This document shows positions 1-10,574 of a stretch of 64,000 nucleotides of DNA, piece after piece; the first letter of the stretch is position 1; the number at the start of each line of letters is the position of its first letter. Position numbers and translations under genes: made by a program. This stretch comes from Strongyloides papillosus (Eukaryota; Nematoda; Chromadorea; Rhabditida; Strongyloididae). Under the pieces are notes generated by a model, which was not told the DNA's origin, searched no databases, and was given only the letters and a program-made list of their open reading frames with translations. The stretch is from contig SRSI01000004.1 in assembly GCA_005656395.1 (NCBI GenBank), forward strand, positions 2,108,001 to 2,172,000. The letters are read 5' to 3'.

Positions 1-4
1 ATAG

Positions 5-78
5 GATGACAAGACAAGATGTCATGTTTCAAAACTAATTTTAAAAAAACTTAAGCAATTGAAATATGAAGCTCCACA
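5..78 (+). pseudogene. Mariner transposase fragment, part 1 (decayed)
   Basis: One open frame from position 5 to 78 reads as the stretch of a mariner-type transposase that follows the second catalytic Asp. It starts DDKTRCHVSKL and ends KYEAPH, where mariners usually have DNARPHVS and a helix leading to HPPYSPDL. The left part of the gene is outside the window. The frame is cut at 78/79 by the inverted-repeat element at 79-1384 and resumes at 1391. The D-N-A-R-P-H motif is already altered, so the copy was probably dead before the insertion. Identification rests on my recall of the mariner family pattern, not on a search. Confidence 0.5.
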
Positions 79-1384
79 CACAAAAACGATTTCTGACATT
101 TTGGGATGTACACTGCAAAAATAACGTTTTTGCAATGTATTTTTTAAAACGTCTCTCAAATGAAAATTTACAATAATTACCGAAATTTTTAATCATAAGA
201 GAGCATGGTTAATAAGTAAATTTATTGAATAATAAGTCTAATGTAACAATAATTAACATTATTAATAATATGATAAAAATAAACTAGTTTTCAAGTAAAA
301 AAATGTATTTTTCAAAAAGAAATTTGATATATTGTTGTATTTTTTTCTAATGAATAGTAACTTTTTCAACTTATCATCAATATCATCTGTAGTAGATTCA
401 GATGTTGCTCCCAAGTTTTGCCAAAAAACAACAATTTACATACTTAAAATGTTAAATAAACTTTGTATCACGAGAAAATTGGTTCCTTCTTTTCTTTTAC
501 TTGATGAAGTATGTTCGTCACTAAAATTTGGAAAAAATGTTGATGAAAAGGAACTTATAAATATTCTTCAAAACATAGTTTGGATTACTAAAATAAAAAT
601 AGAAGAAAAAATGATGTTTCTGCTTTGAAGTTAATCGCATCAAAGTTGCTTAAAGTAAATAAACATTCTGTTGGAGAATTTTTTAATGTTGAAAAGTACA
701 ATATCTTCTCCATAAGGAATAAAATTCTAATTGGCTCACAAAATTTTGGAGGATTAAAATTTTTTTTATTTTTTTTCAATCAGAGGCTCCATATACCATG
801 ATGGACATACATACCAAAGATGGAAGCTATTGGACAAGTTTGAAGTTTATAAAACAAGTCCGGATTTTCATTTCCAGAATTTCATGAAATCCATGGACAC
901 TCTAATTTCTTGAAAACAACCTCCAGAAGTCTAAAAAACTTCTAAATATGTAAATTTGAGTTCATATAACACAAAATTGAATTATTTTAGAAAAACATAT
1001 TTGGCCAACAATTATCGAAAATTGGACCTCAAGATTTAGACCCCAAACATATCCCATTGAATTTGCCGTATTCAATTGAATATATCCGAAAATATTTATT
1101 CCTGTGAAGTAAATACTTCTTGATATTGAAACATCTATTTTTAGGATTATCAATTTCTAAAGGCAAATTTTGTTATATATGTATTCGAGCATTTTTGCCC
1201 ATTGCAAACATTAGAATTGATACTTTGCCTAATATTGTCGATTCAATTTTATTAGATTTAAAAATTAAAAAAACATTTTTTCAATTTTTGCAATTAAACA
1301 ATAATTGCATTGTAAATAAATAGCTCAATGCATTGCAATAGGTATTAAAAAAAACCATGAAAATGTCCGAATTTGTTTTTGTGT
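79..1384. mobile_element. TIR element (hAT-like, non-autonomous) inserted in mariner remnant
   Basis: The ends are imperfect terminal inverted repeats of about 26 bp: left CACAAAAACGATTTCTGACA and on, right the complement of ACACAAAAACAAATTCGGAC and on, with about three mismatches. Flanks are GCTCCACA (71-78) and GCACTACA (1385-1392), a diverged 8-bp target duplication (6 of 8 match). Removing the element and one duplicate rejoins the mariner frame as A-P-H-P-P-Y. Eight-bp duplications fit the hAT superfamily. The inside is AT-rich; an open frame at 332-628 (98 codons) resembles nothing I recognise and no transposase signature is visible. Confidence 0.5.
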
Positions 1385-1390
1385 GCACTA

Positions 1391-1573
1391 CACCCTCCAT
1401 ACTCTCCTGATCTTTTCCCTACAATTTTCGATTTGTTTAAGCATTTAGATGCATTTTGTTAGAATTAATTGTCTCAGAATCAGGAGTCGGCAGAAAGCGA
1501 TTTCAGTGACTTTTATTAGATTCAAAAGTACTGAATCTTATAAAACAGGGATTCAAAAGCTGTTGGAACGTTA
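1391..1573 (+). pseudogene. Mariner transposase fragment, part 2 (decayed C-terminus)
   Basis: The frame from 1391 reads HPPYSPDLFPTIFDLFKHLD, close to the HPPYSPDLAPSDYHLF block that carries the last catalytic residue of mariner transposases. It hits a stop near 1460. After a frame change, 1509-1572 reads FIRFKSTESYKTGIQKLLER, which fits the family's C-terminal region around G-I-x-K-L-x-x-R. Stops and the frameshift show that it is a dead copy. Together with 5-78 it is one gene split by the element at 79-1384. Confidence 0.5.
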
Positions 1574-2380
1574 AGAAAAATGTTTAGATTCTAATAGGTA
1601 TTATTTTGATTAATTTACTTAATTTTAACTTAAATAAATATTGTCTTAATTAATTTTTTCTCTCCGCGGCCATTATTTATGCACCAACTTAAAAAAAAAT
1701 TATTATTCCCTGCTTTTAGTAATTTTTCCAATAGATTTTTTTTAATATGAATACACAGAAAAAAAGGGGAAAAATTTTGACAAATCTATCTAAAATGCAA
1801 AAAAATTTTCCACCTATTAAAAAAATCAACATTTATTCAAATTTTAGAATTATCTAGCGACAGCAAAAATGTTTTAAACGATGAAAAATATTTTTGTGTC
1901 GCAGAATTTTGCTGTTTTTTTACAAAATTATATATGTTTTATATTTTAAATAATGTAACTTTTATTTAATCTTAACGTTTTTGATATAATGCTAATCTTA
2001 GAATCTAATTTTTTTTCTAATATACATGAAACATGTTATTAGAACTCAATTTCGTGTAAAGTTGTAAAGTTTTAACAAAAGTCATTGTCCTAAACAATTC
2101 ACTGGCAACAGTAAATATAAAAAATTAGTAATAATAATAACAAAAAGCCAAAAATTATTATTTAACCACACAAAGCATTAATAATTAAAAATATTATTTT
2201 AGTATTTGTTTTCATATTAAGTTTAAATATGTAGAAGATATTTTTAACTATAGATAAAAATCCTTATAATATCATAATTTTTCATAGATTTAATTTTCTA
2301 AATAGAACCATAAAAGTCATACAAAAACTTTCCGGCCTTCAGAAGAGTGTAATTTTATAATAAAAAATGTAATTATTAAT

Positions 2381-3988
2381 TTATTTATTTTATTTTATTT
2401 TATTCGCATTCACCTAAAAGGGACGAAAAATTTACAAACATTTATAAATATTAACATTTAATGATGATTTGGCTTTTCTATCAGGTTGTTTTCGTATAGT
2501 AGAATTATCAGGAACAAGAGATAGAAGTCTCTTTGGAGGTCTGCCTACTGGTCTTTTCCAATCTTTCTCAACATATACATCAAAAGGTTTTCTTGCCTTT
2601 TCCATTCTATCTAGTATTATATCTTTAATGCACATAGCAGGATGGATCTCTTTTTTGAAAATAGAATATAGAACCTTCTTCTCCAGTGATACAAATTTAT
2701 TGATAAGCATAATAGTCGGTCTCATAGATTCTATACTGTATAGAGTTGCTGGTCTTATGATGCAATTATAAATTCTTAATTTATTTTTGTAATCAGCCCT
2801 ATTTAATAGTTCTTTGTTTTTAAATCTTGCCCACCATGTGGCCTTTGCACGTTCATTGAAATCGTTATTATCTCCATTCAGGTCCATAGATACCACTCTT
2901 CCTAGGTATTTATAATTTGATACTACTTCATATATTGGATTATCCAACTTCTTTTTATATTGCGTAGCCATCATTTTTGTTTTATCCTTATTCAACTCTA
3001 GACCTGTTTTTCTGGCATGATATTCAATAACTTGAGCTATTTTTTCTGTTAGCTTTTGATCATAGGTGTATATTACTATGTCGTCAGCAAACTCTAATTT
3101 GAAGCTAACTGTAGGAGTACCATCAATCATAATCTTAACTAGGTTACTTTCTTCGTTTTTAAAACAATCATCTAAATCATGTTGGGCATTCTTAAGAATT
3201 ATTTCCAATAATAGAATAAACAATTTTGGGCTTAATGTATCACCCTGTCTAATACCTGACTTCACTTCGATTGTAGTATATGAATTGTTGATACCTGTAG
3301 AGAAGGTAGCTTTTGGAGATCTGTATAATGCTTCAATTCTTTTTACCAATTCTTCATCAAAATCATTTATTGCCAAACTGTAGAGAAGCCAGCTATGGTT
3401 AACTGAATCGAATGCTTTTTTAAAATCTATAAAAATAGCATATAAATCTTTCTTATACTCTCTACACGTTTGAATTATTGTGCAGAATTGTAATATCTGA
3501 TTTAAAGTATTTCTTTTTCGAAAAAACCCCGCCTGGCTAGAACTGACACAATTTTCAATCTTATCTTGGATACGTTCAAGTAAAGTTCCAGTATAAATTT
3601 TGAAAATAGTTTGTAGGATTGATATCGGCCTAAAACTAGAAATATCATTCGAAATACTGCTAGGTTTTTTGATAAGAACTATATTGCATTCATTCATTTG
3701 GTCAGGAATCAAATGTCCATGCTTATTGAATAAAGTAGCTAGTGCTTCTGCTGCTTTTCTGCCACCTAATATGAGGTGTTCGAGAAAAATGCCATCAGGT
3801 CCACAAGCTTTTCTTTTACTTTTTTTGATTCTAAAACTAACTTCTTCAGGAGTTATGGGATGCCATTTAGAATCTTTTTTGACATAATTCCTCCACTCGA
3901 TACTTTCTCCCCTTTCTTTACCGAAGATTTCACCAAAGGTTTTATTCACACTATCTTTGCTTATGTTGTTGAATTTTTTATTATTAAT
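2381..3988 (-). mobile_element. 5'-truncated RTE-type non-LTR retrotransposon
   Basis: A reverse-transcriptase frame on the minus strand is followed by a short 3' UTR and a (AATAA)n tail (plus-strand TTATT repeats at about 2381-2405), the usual 3' end of RTE elements. The nonanucleotide ATTATTAAT occurs at 2372-2380 and at 3980-3988 and may be the target duplication, though it is low complexity. Copy 2 of the host TIR element has an uninterrupted counterpart near 9720-9750, which acts as an empty site. The endonuclease part is missing, consistent with incomplete reverse transcription. Confidence 0.65.
2432..3949 (-). CDS. Reverse transcriptase of truncated RTE-like element
   Basis: About 505 codons are open (open upstream to about 3983; the first codon of the listed frame is GTG, so no true start is known). 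The RT domain is nearly whole: a GPDG block near the N-terminus, S-S-F-R-P-I-S, the A block F-I-D-F-K-K-A-F-D, the B block G-I-R-Q-G-D-T-L-S-P, the catalytic F-A-D-D box, and Y-L-G-R. The C-terminal RPVGRPPKR is typical of RTE/BovB proteins. The apurinic-type endonuclease that precedes RT in intact elements is absent. With no frameshift or stop in 1.5 kb, the insertion may be fairly young, but it cannot move on its own. Confidence 0.8.
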   Translation of the reverse strand: MNKTFGEIFGKERGESIEWRNYVKKDSKWHPITPEEVSFRIKKSKRKACGPDGIFLEHLILGGRKAAEALATLFNKHGHLIPDQMNECNIVLIKKPSSISNDISSFRPISILQTIFKIYTGTLLERIQDKIENCVSSSQAGFFRKRNTLNQILQFCTIIQTCREYKKDLYAIFIDFKKAFDSVNHSWLLYSLAINDFDEELVKRIEALYRSPKATFSTGINNSYTTIEVKSGIRQGDTLSPKLFILLLEIILKNAQHDLDDCFKNEESNLVKIMIDGTPTVSFKLEFADDIVIYTYDQKLTEKIAQVIEYHARKTGLELNKDKTKMMATQYKKKLDNPIYEVVSNYKYLGRVVSMDLNGDNNDFNERAKATWWARFKNKELLNRADYKNKLRIYNCIIRPATLYSIESMRPTIMLINKFVSLEKKVLYSIFKKEIHPAMCIKDIILDRMEKARKPFDVYVEKDWKRPVGRPPKRLLSLVPDNSTIRKQPDRKAKSSLNVNIYKCL

Positions 3989-4563
3989 AACTCAAACTAT
4001 TAAAACTTATTAATAAAAATATTTTCGTATGTTTAGAATTGCTTTTTATAAAAGCATTTATAATGTTACAAAAAATTAAATTCTAATTAAATATTTAAAA
4101 AAGTATTGTAGAAGACAATCTATGTTTTAAAATAACAATAATATAGTAGAAAATTGAAACTTATTTCAATAACTACTTAATTATTGCTTTAATTTTTAAG
4201 TACGATATAGTTGCGATGATATTAGTCGCAATTCAAGAAAATTTAAATTTTAATAGGTGGGAAAAATTCATTACATTTTACGCAAAAATGCTTCCCACTT
4301 TTTTTTGTGTGTAAAATATGAAAATTCTGTTAGATTTAGTTACAAAAAGCAACATAGATTATTTATATTACAAATAAAACTTTTCTATTAAATTGATCTT
4401 AAATATACTTTGCCTTATTAATAACTTTTGTTATTTCTTAAATAATAGATTTACCAAACTACAAGCTTATAATGAGAGAAATATATTTAATAACTTTAAT
4501 ATTCTGGCTTGAAGTATTTTCTAAAAAATAAAATCATAAAAATTATCATTTTACTTAAATATA

Positions 4564-5106
4564 TTGAGTTGTTGCACAATTAATGTAGCATTTTTTCGAG
4601 ACGTGTTTCTTTTTTAAAAATTAGCACTTTTTAAAATTTTTTTCTATAAAAATAATTCTCACACTTCATTAAGTGAAATGAATTTCAAAGATAGTATTAA
4701 TACTCATCATACTACACTTTACAACTTCTAAAATTGTTGCAAGATAGTATAGCCATTTTGCGATCTCAACGAAATTTTTGGTGAGGGAGCAATCAGCAAA
4801 GTCAAGTTGAAAGATGGTTGAAGAAGTTCAAATTTGGTAATACAAACTGAATCATTTTTTAATTTGGTTTCCGCTGATTTTTCTTTTTCCATAAAATTTG
4901 TTGAGATCGCAAGATTACTGCTTTGCATCAAAATCTTTCTCGAAGTGGTACAGCATAATATGACAAACATTAATACAATTTTCGAAATGTATTTCACTTA
5001 ATGAAATATGGGGATTATTTTTATAGAAAAGAATTTTAAAAAATGTGAATTTTTAAATAAGAAACACATCGCGAAAAAATGCCGCATTAATTTTGCAACT
5101 ACTTGA
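4564..5106. mobile_element. MITE with long TIRs and TA target sites
   Basis: A 543-bp palindromic unit lies between TA dinucleotides (4562-4563, 5107-5108). Arms of about 130 bp start TTGAGTTGTTGCACAATTAATG on the left and match the complement of the right end TCAAGTAGTTGCAAAATTAATG. They continue through GCATTTTTTCG, TTCTATAAAAATAAT and TTCATTAAGTGAAAT. TA flanks suggest a Tc1/mariner-type origin. The minus-strand frames inside it (4728-4997, 4998-5297) are by-products of the repeat and do not look like proteins. Confidence 0.65.
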
Positions 5107-5108
5107 TA

Positions 5109-5990
5109 CATCAAATGAAGTGATAAGAATGGAGTTTGAAAATCATAGGAAGAATGATTTAAATAAAGGAATGGATAATGAATTTTAAACTTTATCGGAT
5201 GATTTTGACTTCGAAGTAAATGAAATTTCAAACATTGCTTATAAATTAAAAAAACTTTCGAAATAAAGCTAAATATAAGGAAACAAATAGTTATCATAGA
5301 ATTTAAAGAGATTCGGCGTACTTATAACAATATGTGTACGTTGCATACACGACATAATAACAAGCATGAGAGGAAAAAAAACCAGATAATTGTTTTTATC
5401 AGCATTTAGAAGAAGATTTTTTAAGATTAAAAAACGGTGTTTTATCTAATTATAATTTTGTTAAAACTTTAGATGCCAGTATATGTTTTACTATGGAAAA
5501 AGGTGAAATGATGAAACAATTAAACAGAATTCGTATCATCAAATTTAGTCTTGATTTGAATCAATAAAAATTGTTGACATACACCACTATTTTGATAATT
5601 GTCAAGAGAGTAAGAAATCTACTTTTTACCCCTTTGCACACTTTGTTGATATGTTGATTAAGCTGTCTTTGAAACTTATTTTTTCTAATTTCAAACAATT
5701 TTTTATTAACAACTTTTTTTACCCATATAAATAAAGATTACAAGTTTTTGTTCTTTAATTTATGATTAGAGTTTTTATTGACTCAAAAACAAATTGGTTG
5801 TCACACTTTATTAATATGGCACTTATAAAAATCATTTTCTTCAGGCTTAGTAAGAATTTGATAGAAATCAAAAATGTTTTAAATTCATCTCCATAAATAA
5901 ATGTGATTAATGTTAGTCATAATTTATAAATGAGAAAGATGTGAATAAAAAACAATGTAAAAAAATAATATGAGTATAATCTTACAATCC
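5109..5990. other. Intergenic, no feature recognised
   Basis: AT-rich sequence with many stops in all frames. I see no inverted repeat, RNA gene or conserved coding motif here. Confidence 0.5.
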
Positions 5991-6610
5991 CTCCTTATAT
6001 ATACCTTTTTCTCTTGGTATATTGTCTATTCTCTCTATATGAGACAAAATGTCATAATGATTTTTGCTTTTTTAGATTTTCAGTGAACAATATTTCATCA
6101 AGATAAATGAATATCAATTTGGTGATTTGTAATTAACTGTACTAGCGTATGAAGAATTTATGTACATAGTAATTTTATCATTTGTCTCTTTCCTGAAGAT
6201 TATTAACTTGTTTAGTGTTTATCAAATATAGTATATAGAATTTAGTATAGTGATTTAACCATTCTTGCTGTTTTCTATGTTCTTAAAGCATGTGTTAAAA
6301 CAGAGATGTTTAAAACCAAGTCTTGTACGTTCTGACATATGTGGTATTTGGTCTAGAATATATCTATATTCTTTTTTCAAGTTATTATAAATTGCATCTT
6401 TATCACTAAAACCTTTTGTATCACTAAACGGTACTTGAGGTTTTTTCGTTTTTGAATCTATGCATTTCCTAAGACATTCAATATTGTCTCGTTAATAAAT
6501 TATGTTTGAATTATCGTTCTTAGTAATTTGCATTCTATTAAAAGCTGTACTTGATATATCATCTTTGATATGTTTTACTTCAAATTTCAAAATATTTGAT
6601 AAAAATTATA
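5991..6610 (-). pseudogene. Possible decayed coding sequence, unknown family
   Basis: On the minus strand one frame runs from about 6590 to 6255 with a single internal TAA (6492-6494). The part after that stop (6491-6258) reads like protein: it holds C-L-R-K-C near the start and HLCFNTCFKNIENSKN at the end, two CxxxC pairs. A further open piece at about 6065-5991 includes YDILSHIERIDNIPREKG. This mix of charged, hydrophobic and Cys residues is unlike the poly-Lys/Ile/Phe frames of the surrounding AT-rich DNA. It may be exons of a dead or undetected gene. I do not recognise the family. Confidence 0.3.
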
Positions 6611-6742
6611 TAAACATTTTATTTTGATGTTGCTCCAATAATTATACCGTTTATATGAATTAAAACATACATATTTCTTTTCTGATATAACCATTAGTCC
6701 ATTTCAGTTTAACGAAAATCCAATAGTTTGATATTGCTTGTA

Positions 6743-7642
6743 TAGGGTGTCCAAAAATAACATGAAAAGTTTGAATAAAAATAACTCTCTTTAATGTTGA
6801 TGTATTTTTACAATATTGTATCTATTTGAAAGCATAATTTTTAACTTAAAAAATGCTTTAAACAGAATGCTAAAATATTTATTTAAAATGTAGTTATGAT
6901 GATTTATGTGACTTTTATTTTTTTTTCGTGTTTTTTTTGGATTTTTTATCTTTTTCAAAACAATGTAACATTTAAGAAACTTATTATTTATTTAAACTTT
7001 TATATCTATCTGATAGCTCGATTTCTTTTCTACAAAATAGTGTAAGAATTTTCATTATAAATATATTTTAAGTAAAGATATGAAACATAATATGCATTTA
7101 ATTTTTCCCAGTTAAGACAATTTTTTATTCCTTTTAACTATTTTTATAAAAAAATTAAGAGTAAATAAGCAGCCACTATCGCTAATTAACAATATTTTAT
7201 ATGATTAAATATTTGTTGCTCTTAATTATCATAAATATGAATATTTTTTAATACCTATATTTATTAGTTAGAAAATTGTTTAAAAACTGTTTCTTACAAA
7301 AATAATCATATTTTTAAATAAAGCAAATAAAGGATTATGATTTTTAAACCATTTTATAAAAAAAAAATTGGGGTATCAGATGCATATAAAAATGCAAGAA
7401 ATAACAAGTTTTGAAAAAGTTACACAGCTTTTAAAAGGATAAAATATTTAAAAAATCACGGAAAAAATAAAGGTCACATAAATGACCGTAACTACATTTG
7501 AAACTAATATTTTAACATTTGTTTGAAGCATTTTTTAAGTTAGAAGTTATGTTTTCAAATGGATATAATATTGTAAAAATACATTAACATTGAAGAGAGC
7601 TATTTTTATTCAAACTTTTCGTGTTACTTCTTGGACATCTTG
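6743..7642. mobile_element. Mariner-type MITE, 900 bp, TIRs about 210 bp
   Basis: Ends are TAGGGTGTCCAAAAATAACA (left) and the complement of CAAGATGTCCAAGAAGTAAC (right), flanked by TA on both sides (6741-6742, 7643-7644). The arms align through GAAAAGTTTGAATAAAAATA, ATGTATTTTTACAATATT and AACTTAAAAAATGCTT for about 210 bp with scattered mismatches. The GGGTGTCC tip and TA duplication are typical of mariner/Tc1 derivatives. The centre is non-coding. Confidence 0.65.
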
Positions 7643-7644
7643 TA

Positions 7645-8244
7645 TTATATTATTGTGACTATAATGGTATAGCAAATAAAATTAAGAAAAAAGTTCAAAA
7701 AGACATAGTATAACAATCAAAACGGGCAAATGTGACAATAATTTAAAAAAAATTTTATTTAAAACGCAACACAAAATTAAACAAAAACAATATTCATTTT
7801 TAATTTATAATACTGCTGCTAACAGTATAAATAATTGGTAATTCATAACGTATATCGCATTTTTTTTATCTTGTAGAAAGAAAGCTTTATCAATCAAAAA
7901 AAGTGAAACAATTTAAATTAAAAGAAAAAAAAATAATATAAAATAAAGATTCTTGTACTTACTTTTGTTTTTAAATGAAACCCAAAAATAATAAAGAGAA
8001 CTTTATCAATCAGATGTTATGGTTTCCAAGTAGTTGTCAGTGGAAGTTGGCATTTATTTGCACAAACATTTCCAAAATCAAAATAGTTCTGACAAAGATA
8101 ATGAATTGTGATTAAAATGATATAGAATAATACTTATTTTTATATACCAGATTTTTTAAACTTACGTTTCAACGAAATATAATAATTCATATTGCTAAGA
8201 AATACCATATCAATTTTACGTTTTTAAGAAAATATTACATTCTA
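7645..8244. other. Intergenic, no feature recognised
   Basis: Low-complexity AT-rich DNA between two transposon remnants. I see no coding potential or repeat structure. Confidence 0.5.
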
Positions 8245-8382
8245 CGGGGTGACCGGCTAACTTCTTTCTTCTGTAAAAAATTTCGTACTCCTCATTCCAA
8301 ATATATAAAAATTTAATTTTTAAATCTAATAAAAATTTGCAGTAATTTTTCGTATATCTAAGGCATAATTATATTTGATTTC

Positions 8383-10059
8383 TACACACAGAAAAAAAAA
8401 GGACAAATTTTGACAAATCTATCTATAATGCAAAAAAATGTCCCACCATTTTAAAAAATTGAATATTATTCAAATTTTAAAATTATCAAGCAATAGCAAA
8501 AAATTTTTAACAACACAAAATATTGGGTTGTCGCATACATTTTGTCGTTTTTTTACAAAGATATATATGTTTAACTTTTTAAATTAATGTGATTTTTTTT
8601 AATTTTGATATTTTTTATGACATTATGCCCATTTAGATCTTAACTTGTTTTTTTTATTTTATATAATATGCTATTAAAAGTCAATTTCGTGTAAAATTAT
8701 TGATGTTTTAATAAAAATTATTATTTTAAACAATCTATTAACGACAAAAAGTTTAAAAATTTTGCAACAATAATAAAGAAAAGCAGTAATTATTTACTCA
8801 CACAAAGTATTATTATTTAAAAATATTATTTTAGTATTCGTTCTTATTTTAAATTAAAATATGTAAAAGTTATTTTTTTTACTATAAATAAAAATCTATA
8901 TTATTTTATAACTTTTCATAATTTTGATTTTTAAAGATGATCTTTAAAAGACATGAAAAATGGAATTTGACAGTCAACTACATTAAATATGCTACATATT
9001 TGTAGAATTTGCTACATTTTATGACATTTTTCGTCATCTTTTTGACCAATTTGCGCTATCTTTGTACATTTTGTGCCATCTTTTTTAGCAATTTGCACCA
9101 TCTTAGTACATTTTTACGACATGTATCTTTCATACCAAATAAAATATTCTTCAACATAATTTAGGTATGTTAAAGAGTAAAATAATATTATTAAAATAAA
9201 GTAGAATTGAATTGGAAAAAGTGACTTTCGCTTGTCCATTGGGTAACAAAAATGGTTTTTTTTAAGAAACATACATAATATGGTCAAACGAAAAAGCATT
9301 CTTTTTTATTTTTTACTAACTTATTTTTTGATTATTCCATTGTATTCAGTTTACACATGGCAACGCACTTTACAGCGACCCCTACCCTAATTTAGTTAAA
9401 AAAAAGACGATGGAAATCAACTTGCCCGTGGTCACCTATGATCAAGCGAAATGGCATTAAAAAAAGGAAAAAATATGAGTAACCATGGATAAGCGAATGT
9501 CTACCGTCTGAAAAAAGATGGCGCAAATTGGTCAAAAAGATGTAGCAAAAAAGACAAAGATGGTGCAAACTGATAAAAAAGATGGCGCAAAATGTCATAA
9601 GATGTAGCAAATTTTACAAAGATGTAGCATATTTGATGTAGATAACTCTTAAATTCTGGCGTTCAAAGGACATTATGAAAAAAAATTAAGAACTTAAAAT
9701 GTGAAAATTTCTTAAAATACAATTTATAATAATTCAAACGATTAAAAAATATTTAAAAAATGTACTGTAATATGTTAAAAATGTTTTTTTTATAAAAGTG
9801 TTTGTAATTTTACATAGAATTAAATTCTAACCTTGTATTTAAAAATGTATTGTAGAAAACAACTTATGTTCTAGAATAAAAGTAGTATACTAAAAAAAGA
9901 GAAACTTATTTTAATAATTCTCTAAATATTGTTTTAATTTTTCATCTACAAAATAATTGCGATAAAATTAGACGCAAATCAAGAAAAATCAAATTTTTTT
10001 AGGTGGGACAAATTGTTACATTTTATGCAAACTTGTGTCTTTTTTTTTCTGTGTGTGTT
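8383..10059. mobile_element. hAT-like TIR element, copy 2, with nested MITE
   Basis: The left end TACACACAGAAAAAAAAAGG and the right end (complement ACACACAGAAAAAAAAAGAC) match copy 1 at 1752-4314, as does the block ACAAATCTATCTATAATGCA. Internal sequence left (8470-8940) and right (9660-10000) aligns with copy 1 throughout. Copy 2 lacks the RTE insertion and instead carries the repeat-armed MITE at 8978-9641. I could not find a clear 8-bp duplication here. Confidence 0.6.
8978..9641. mobile_element. Nested MITE whose arms are about 20-bp subrepeats
   Basis: Arms of about 130-150 bp are inverted: left starts CTACATTAAATATGCTACAT, right ends as its complement (ATGTAGCATATTTGATGTAG at 9622-9641). 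Each arm is an irregular run of six or seven units of about 20 bp, with a core like AAAGATGGCGCAAA alternating with AAAGATGTAGCAAA. It lies in copy 2 of the hAT-like element at a point that is continuous in copy 1. Minus-strand frames 9114-9299 and 9392-9610 are translations of the repeats, not genes. Confidence 0.6.
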
Positions 10060-10159
10060 TTTAAAACAAAATCAACTTTAATCGACAAATTTGGCATTTT
10101 TTAAAGTCTATGAAAAAATTAGGGATTTTGTTTTCACCGATATTATATATTTTTTAGAA

Positions 10160-10574
10160 AATATTTAATAGTTAAAAAATTTATATCATGTAGATAAATA
10201 AATTATACCAAAACCAGTAAATTCAAATAGCTACCTTATTTAGTTGTTTTTCTAAAAACTATTAATAAAGCACAAATATTAAATACTTCTGTTTGTCTAT
10301 ACTATATTATTTATTTCAAAAATTAGATGTGGATGTTATAATAATTTAAGAATTATTGAAATTTTTTTCTTTAATTTAAACAAAAAAGTTCTTCTAAAAA
10401 TATTGGATTTATATTAAATAATTAATGTTTAATAATTTTTTAATTTTCTATGTAATTTTTATATGCGAAATAGTGAGACAAAATTAGTCGCAAATAAAGA
10501 AAATTTGAATTTTATTTGGTGGGACAAATTTATTACATTTTTTGCAAACCTGTGTCCTTTTTTTTGTGTGTACT
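10160..10574. repeat. Right-end fragment of hAT-like element, copy 3
   Basis: Sequence ending GGTGGGACAAATTTATTACA, then GCAAACCTGTGTCC and TTTTGTGTGTA, matches the right ends of copies 1 and 2. The upstream TTAGTCGCAAATAAAGAAAA also matches. I find no matching left end, so this is a partial copy, perhaps left over from a tandem or nested insertion. Confidence 0.5.

Larger units (their letters stand above)
1752..4314. mobile_element. hAT-like TIR element, copy 1, with nested RTE retrotransposon
   Basis: The left end TACACAGAAAAAAAGGGG is mirrored at the right end (complement TACACACAAAAAAAAGTGGG). Homology of the inverted ends extends about 70 bp, to a shared CCCACCTATTAAAA block (near 1810 and 4255). 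A perfect 8-bp target duplication AATATGAA flanks it (1744-1751 and 4315-4322), the hallmark size of hAT elements. Left internal sequence from about 1840 to 2300 aligns by eye with 8470-8940 of copy 2, so this is a family, not chance. No transposase is visible. The reverse transcriptase at 2432-3949 belongs to a separate insertion. Confidence 0.7.

Noticed and set aside
1752..4314. A composite DNA transposon that encodes its own reverse transcriptase
   Set aside because: Copy 2 lacks the RT, and the RT piece has its own tail and candidate duplication, so it is a nested RTE.
4728..5297. Two minus-strand frames of 89 and 99 codons
   Set aside because: They lie across the arms of the 4564-5106 MITE and read as low-complexity Phe/Leu/Ile; no splice context.
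9114..9610. Hydrophobic minus-strand frames that look like membrane proteins
   Set aside because: They are translations of the MITE centre and its about 20-bp subrepeats, not conserved protein.
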